A stretch of 8,971 nt of DNA from Candidatus Cloacimonadota bacterium. Its GTDB lineage: Bacteria; Cloacimonadota; Cloacimonadia; Cloacimonadales; WRIO01. The stretch spans positions 1 to 8,971 of the forward strand of contig JAGOCT010000047.1 of the NCBI GenBank assembly GCA_017998585.1. Reading direction: 5' to 3'. Within the stretch, counting starts at the first letter, position 1. The number at the start of each line of letters is the position of its first letter. This document shows, in pieces, positions 7,109 through 8,971 of the stretch. Both the position numbers and the translations under genes were made by a program. The notes under the pieces were generated by a model. It was not told the origin of the DNA. It worked only from the letters and a program-made list of their open reading frames with translations, and did no database searches.

Positions 7109-7114
7109 TGTCAA
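7109..7114 (-). promoter_or_regulatory. Candidate -35 box of the S9 peptidase
   Basis: A perfect TTGACA on the minus strand, in the same ACTTGA context as the purN and rsgA candidates. No good -10 hexamer is found at 16-18 bp. TCAAG/CTTGA (7111-7115 and 7126-7130) forms a short inverted repeat over the box. The call is weak without a -10. Confidence 0.3.
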
Positions 7115-7130
7115 GTAACAAATTTCTTGA

Positions 7131-7168
7131 AAAAATACAAGCCCGAATATTTAAATCCGGGCTTTTTT
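7131..7168 (-). terminator. Intrinsic terminator downstream of rsgA, able to work both ways
   Basis: AAGCCCG (7139-7145) pairs perfectly with CGGGCTT (7158-7164) over a 12-nt AT-rich loop. On the minus strand the stem is followed by GTATTTTTT (7138 downward), ending the rsgA transcript 9 nt after its stop codon. On the plus strand it is followed by a run of six T (7163-7168), but no plus-strand gene feeds it. It separates rsgA from the peptidase gene, so the two are probably not co-transcribed. Confidence 0.85.
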
Positions 7169-7176
7169 GTTATTGA

Positions 7177-8301
7177 TTATTTTAAATCAAAGTCAGAATT
7201 TAAAGATGCTTTTTTCTGTATCTTTTCTTTACGCTGCTCTTTCTTAACTCTGTCATTTGTTCTGTTTTTGAGCGTATTGATTTCTTTTTTTAATTTTCGA
7301 TAGGAATCTAATCTATCTTCATCCAGAAGTCCATTATCAATGGCTTCTTTGACTGCACAGTCGGGTTCTGATCGATGTCTGCAATCAGAAAACCGGCATT
7401 GGGATTCAAGTTCCATTATATCGTCAAAGAGCTCATTTAATTGTTCTTCGTTACCAATCACTTTGATATCTCTCAAACCTGGGTTATCAATAATGATCAA
7501 ACCGGATGGCAGAATCGTCATTTCCCTGTGAGTGGTTGTGTGTTTGCCTCTGTTATCTCCTGCCCGGACTTCTTTTACACTCATAACCTGATCTCCGTAT
7601 AATCGGTTTAATAAGGTTGATTTACCTGTACCGGATGCTCCGATTAAAGAAATGGTTTTCCCTGATTGCATATAATCAGCTAATTGATCAACACCATAAC
7701 CTGTCATTGCACTGATTTGAAAAACAGGCATCTCTTTGGCAATTTGCTTTACTTCACTTTCTTTTTCGGAAGCATTGGAACAAATATCTGCCTTATTCAG
7801 CAGAATGACTCCCTGAGCACCACTTTCACGAATCAGTAACATATATCTTTCAATCGTTCTAAGATTATAATCATACACCAACGAAACGACTAAAAAGACA
7901 TAGTCCACATTTGCAGATAAAACCTGCTGATCAGAACTGCCGGTTTTTTCGAAATTTCTGCCAAAAGTATCTTTTTGTTTTCGGCAAAAACAAGAGGTTC
8001 TCGGTAAAACCTGAATGATATGATAAAGATCGGATTGTTTTCTTCTTTCAACTAAAACCCAATCTCCTACAGCAGGGAATTCTTTTCTGCTTTTGAATGA
8101 TTTGAAGAGTAAGTCTCCCAGTAATGCATCAAATTCTCCATTCTCACTGATGATTTTATATCTGTTTCTTGATTCACTGACCACTCTGGCAGGAATCAAA
8201 TTCTTATCCTTTTGTAAGCCTGACGATTGCATTACAGGCTTCATTTTTTCAAGTGCATCTTCAAAATGGCTGCTCCAGCCTAATTCTCGTAAACAATACA
8301 T
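7177..8301 (-). CDS. rsgA: Ribosome small-subunit-dependent GTPase A
   Basis: RsgA (YjeQ/EngC) is a cytosolic circularly permuted GTPase that checks late 30S subunit assembly and is regulated by ppGpp in studied species. The length is 374 aa. After an N-terminal LGWSSHFED start, typical of one RsgA subgroup, an OB-fold spans about 37-105. The GTPase motifs are permuted as expected: G4 NKAD (169-172), G5 SAMTG (197-201), G1 GASGTGKST (221-229), G2 Thr cluster (255-257), G3 DNPG (272-275, where DTPG is common). The zinc knuckle is complete: C302, C307, H309, C315 (Cx4CxHx5C). The tail 338-374 is Lys/Arg-rich and may bind rRNA. GGAGG lies 4 nt before the ATG at 8301. Upstream structures at 8303-8350 could control access to that site. 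Confidence 0.95.
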   Translation of the reverse strand: MYCLRELGWSSHFEDALEKMKPVMQSSGLQKDKNLIPARVVSESRNRYKIISENGEFDALLGDLLFKSFKSRKEFPAVGDWVLVERRKQSDLYHIIQVLPRTSCFCRKQKDTFGRNFEKTGSSDQQVLSANVDYVFLVVSLVYDYNLRTIERYMLLIRESGAQGVILLNKADICSNASEKESEVKQIAKEMPVFQISAMTGYGVDQLADYMQSGKTISLIGASGTGKSTLLNRLYGDQVMSVKEVRAGDNRGKHTTTHREMTILPSGLIIIDNPGLRDIKVIGNEEQLNELFDDIMELESQCRFSDCRHRSEPDCAVKEAIDNGLLDEDRLDSYRKLKKEINTLKNRTNDRVKKEQRKEKIQKKASLNSDFDLK

Positions 8302-8302
8302 T

Positions 8303-8350
8303 GTTCCTCCATAATTTTTTTGTGACTGAGGAACCTTTTTGGTTTCTCAG
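8303..8350 (-). promoter_or_regulatory. Alternative hairpins at the rsgA ribosome binding site
   Basis: On the minus strand, CTGAGAAACC (8350-8341) and GGTTCCTCAG (8335-8326) form a 10-bp stem with one mismatch and an AAAAA loop. The 3' arm also contains GTTCCTC (8334-8328), which is perfectly complementary to GAGGAAC (8309-8303), the rsgA Shine-Dalgarno region. The second pairing has 7 bp and an 18-nt loop. The two structures exclude each other. The first leaves the rsgA ribosome binding site open and the second buries it. Confidence 0.5.
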
Positions 8351-8388
8351 TTCTTTAATGAGCTCCTGTTTGCTTTTCTGACAATCAT
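8347..8388 (-). CDS. 13-codon leader ORF upstream of rsgA
   Basis: The minus-strand sequence AAAAAAGGAGG, four bases, ATG encodes MIVRKANRSSLKN and stops. The ribosome binding site is as strong as any in the window. The TGA is bases 2-4 of the 5' arm of the hairpin at 8326-8350, so a terminating ribosome would cover that arm. This spatial link to the hairpin and to rsgA, 46 nt downstream, is the reason to list it. A protein of this size cannot be supported by homology, and it may be a chance ORF. Confidence 0.4.
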   Translation of the reverse strand: MIVRKANRSSLKN

Positions 8389-8412
8389 CTTTCCTCCTTT
8401 TTTGACTGAAAC

Positions 8413-8441
8413 AAAAAACCTGAAGGAATCCGTCCTTCAGG
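8413..8441 (-). terminator. Intrinsic terminator in the rsgA upstream region
   Basis: CCTGAAGGA (8419-8427) pairs perfectly with TCCTTCAGG (8433-8441) over a 5-nt loop. On the minus strand it is followed directly by six T (8418-8413). On the plus strand there is no T-tract. It would end any minus-strand transcript arriving from the right, before the leader ORF and rsgA. It could therefore end a separate small RNA or attenuate rsgA transcription. Confidence 0.8.
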
Positions 8442-8458
8442 TCTATAAAATATATAAA

Positions 8459-8490
8459 CAAATGAGAACGGACTTCTCCGGCCTCATTTG
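8459..8490 (-). other. Stable hairpin preceding the terminator
   Basis: CAAATGAG (8459-8466) pairs with CTCATTTG (8483-8490). After a 2x2 internal loop, CGGA (8469-8472) pairs with TCCG (8477-8480) over a CTTC tetraloop. On the minus strand it lies 17 nt before the terminator stem, so the two form a tandem structured RNA. On the plus strand it is followed by a T-rich but interrupted stretch. Confidence 0.6.
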
Positions 8491-8508
8491 CTATTCATTT
8501 TCTATTTT

Positions 8509-8601
8509 ATCGTACTACAAGCATCTTGCTTGTAGCTTTATTTACGCAAGCTGGTAGCTTGCGCTACAACTTTTCTGCAAGCAGGATGCTCGCAGTACGG
8601 T
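8509..8601. repeat. Three-hairpin cloverleaf of palindromic repeats
   Basis: There are three related palindromes. CTACAAGC-ATCTT-GCTTGTAG is at 8515-8535, CGCAAGCT-GGT-AGCTTGCG at 8545-8563, and CTGCAAGC-AGGAT-GCTCGCAG at 8575-8595 with one mismatch. They are enclosed by ATCGTA (8509-8514) pairing with TACGGT (8596-8601) through one T-G wobble. The folded unit is a four-way junction. All three stems share a CAAGC/GCTTG core, so they look like diverged copies of one REP-like unit. A single copy of the middle unit lies at 3585-3609. Confidence 0.85.
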
Positions 8602-8637
8602 TTTTAACTGATTCATAACAAAATCTGACCGGTTTGC

Positions 8638-8673
8638 TTATCTGGCATCTCCAATAGTATTGATCATTTTCAT
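8638..8673 (-). CDS. 11-codon ORF with strong ribosome binding site
   Basis: On the minus strand GGAGG (8684-8680), six bases, ATG encodes MKMINTIGDAR and stops with TAA. It sits about 25 nt after the predicted transcription start. It may be a leader peptide or the surviving start of a gene broken by the repeat cluster at 8509-8601. Past the TAA the same frame reads ANRSDFVMNQ before entering the repeat, which slightly favours a decayed gene. Confidence 0.3.
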   Translation of the reverse strand: MKMINTIGDAR

Positions 8674-8704
8674 CTTGTACCTCCGATTTGTTATTTGTAT
8701 GTAA

Positions 8705-8733
8705 TTTAAAAAAATAAGCATCATTTTTGTCAA
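8705..8733 (-). promoter_or_regulatory. Sigma-70-like promoter facing rsgA
   Basis: On the minus strand a perfect TTGACA (8733-8728) is followed after 17 bp by TTTAAA (8710-8705), in an AT-rich context. It is the best promoter match in the window. The nearest downstream start codon is that of the 11-codon ORF. The -10 is only moderate. Confidence 0.5.
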
Positions 8734-8740
8734 GTTTTTT

Positions 8741-8971
8741 ATTTAATAAAAAGAGACTATTAATCGGATTTTCAGATAAAGCTGTCTTCAGAAAGTGAAA
8801 AATAATGTTTTTTGAAAGTTTTATCCAGAACTGACATCATTTTAAAAGTAATCACTTTTTTACATTATATCTTACTTTCTTTCTCTTGAAAGAAATAAAG
8901 TAAGCAAAGAAAGTTCAAGCGCTGTTATAAAAATCCTGTCTCCAGTCACTCTCTTGGGCTCCACCGCAAAC
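8741..8971. other. Non-coding right edge with inverted repeat
   Basis: I see no gene here. CTTACTTTCTTTC (8871-8883) is an inverted match to GAAAGAAA-TAAA-GTAAG (8888-8904), where the 3' arm has a 4-base bulge. The repeat text continues as CAAAGAAAG to 8913. A weaker 6-bp hairpin, AAAAGT/ACTTTT, is at 8844-8859 with a short T tail. The last 50 bases are richer in G+C and may belong to a repeat or gene beyond the window. Confidence 0.5.

Larger units (their letters stand above)
8413..8698 (-). ncRNA. Candidate small transcript or rsgA leader RNA, about 285 nt
   Basis: A promoter-like TTGACA (8733-8728) and a terminator (8413-8441) bracket a minus-strand stretch that contains no long ORF. It holds one 11-codon ORF, the cloverleaf repeat and two further hairpins. 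The start near 8698 is estimated from the -10 position. This could be an independent structured RNA, or the 5' leader of rsgA ended early by attenuation. There is no match to an RNA family that I recognise. Confidence 0.35.

Noticed and set aside
8261..8461. Minus-strand 66-codon ORF overlapping the rsgA start
   Set aside because: It begins inside the hairpin/terminator region, has no ribosome binding site, and overlaps rsgA out of frame. The short SD-linked ORF at 8347-8388 is better supported there.
8631..8645. Similarity of AGATAAGCAAACCGG (after the 11-codon ORF) to AGAAAAGCAAACAGG in the 13-codon ORF
   Set aside because: The 13 of 15 match is suggestive but too short to separate from chance in this region, so I did not claim shared origin.
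1..8971. CRISPR array, tRNA or rRNA genes, transposase or phage genes
   Set aside because: No regularly spaced direct repeats, no recognisable RNA gene core and no mobile-element protein motifs were seen on either strand.

Overview
The window comes from an AT-rich Gram-negative bacterium that is probably in the FCB group. Cloacimonadota is the closest fit I can name, as an inference and not a search result. The reasons are a beta-helix/PKD surface protein ending in a type IX-style (FlgD-like) sorting tail, a beta-barrel outer-membrane protein, a periplasm-targeted S9 peptidase, strong AGGAGG ribosome binding sites, and small palindromic repeats between genes. There is no rRNA, tRNA, CRISPR array, transposase or phage module that I can support.

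Layout, left to right. 1-906 (+) is the 3' end of a large secreted beta-helix/PKD protein and is visibly richer in G+C than what follows. 907-1295 is a gene-poor gap with several inverted repeats. 1296-1871 (+) is an unrecognised 191-aa protein with a good ribosome binding site. 1951-2775 (-) is a Cof-type HAD phosphatase, convergent with it. 2975-3565 (+) is purN. It overlaps, by ATGA, a 25-codon minicistron that itself overlaps, by ATGA, a 422-aa TPR/outer-membrane-barrel protein (3636-4904). 5012-7057 (-) is a secreted oligopeptidase B-like S9A peptidase. 7177-8301 (-) is the ribosome-biogenesis GTPase rsgA, followed by a clear hairpin terminator at 7139-7168. 8302-8740 is a complex upstream region of rsgA on the minus strand. 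It holds a TTGACA promoter, two very short ORFs with excellent Shine-Dalgarno sites, a three-hairpin cloverleaf repeat, an extra hairpin, an intrinsic terminator, and a hairpin beside the rsgA ribosome binding site. 8741-8971 has no gene that I see, only an inverted repeat near the window edge.

The core genes (purN, rsgA, HAD, peptidase) are housekeeping functions and do not form one pathway. The novelty is in the spaces between them. At two loci a decoy translation start with its own ribosome binding site lies just upstream of a real gene. At purN/3636 it was clearly produced by a 38-bp duplication flanking a palindromic repeat, and it keeps stop-start coupling intact on both sides. Upstream of rsgA, a 13-codon ORF ends inside a hairpin whose 3' arm can instead pair with the rsgA Shine-Dalgarno sequence. 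That is the arrangement expected of a translation-attenuation switch, and here it would control a ribosome-assembly factor. This switch is an inference from base pairing only.
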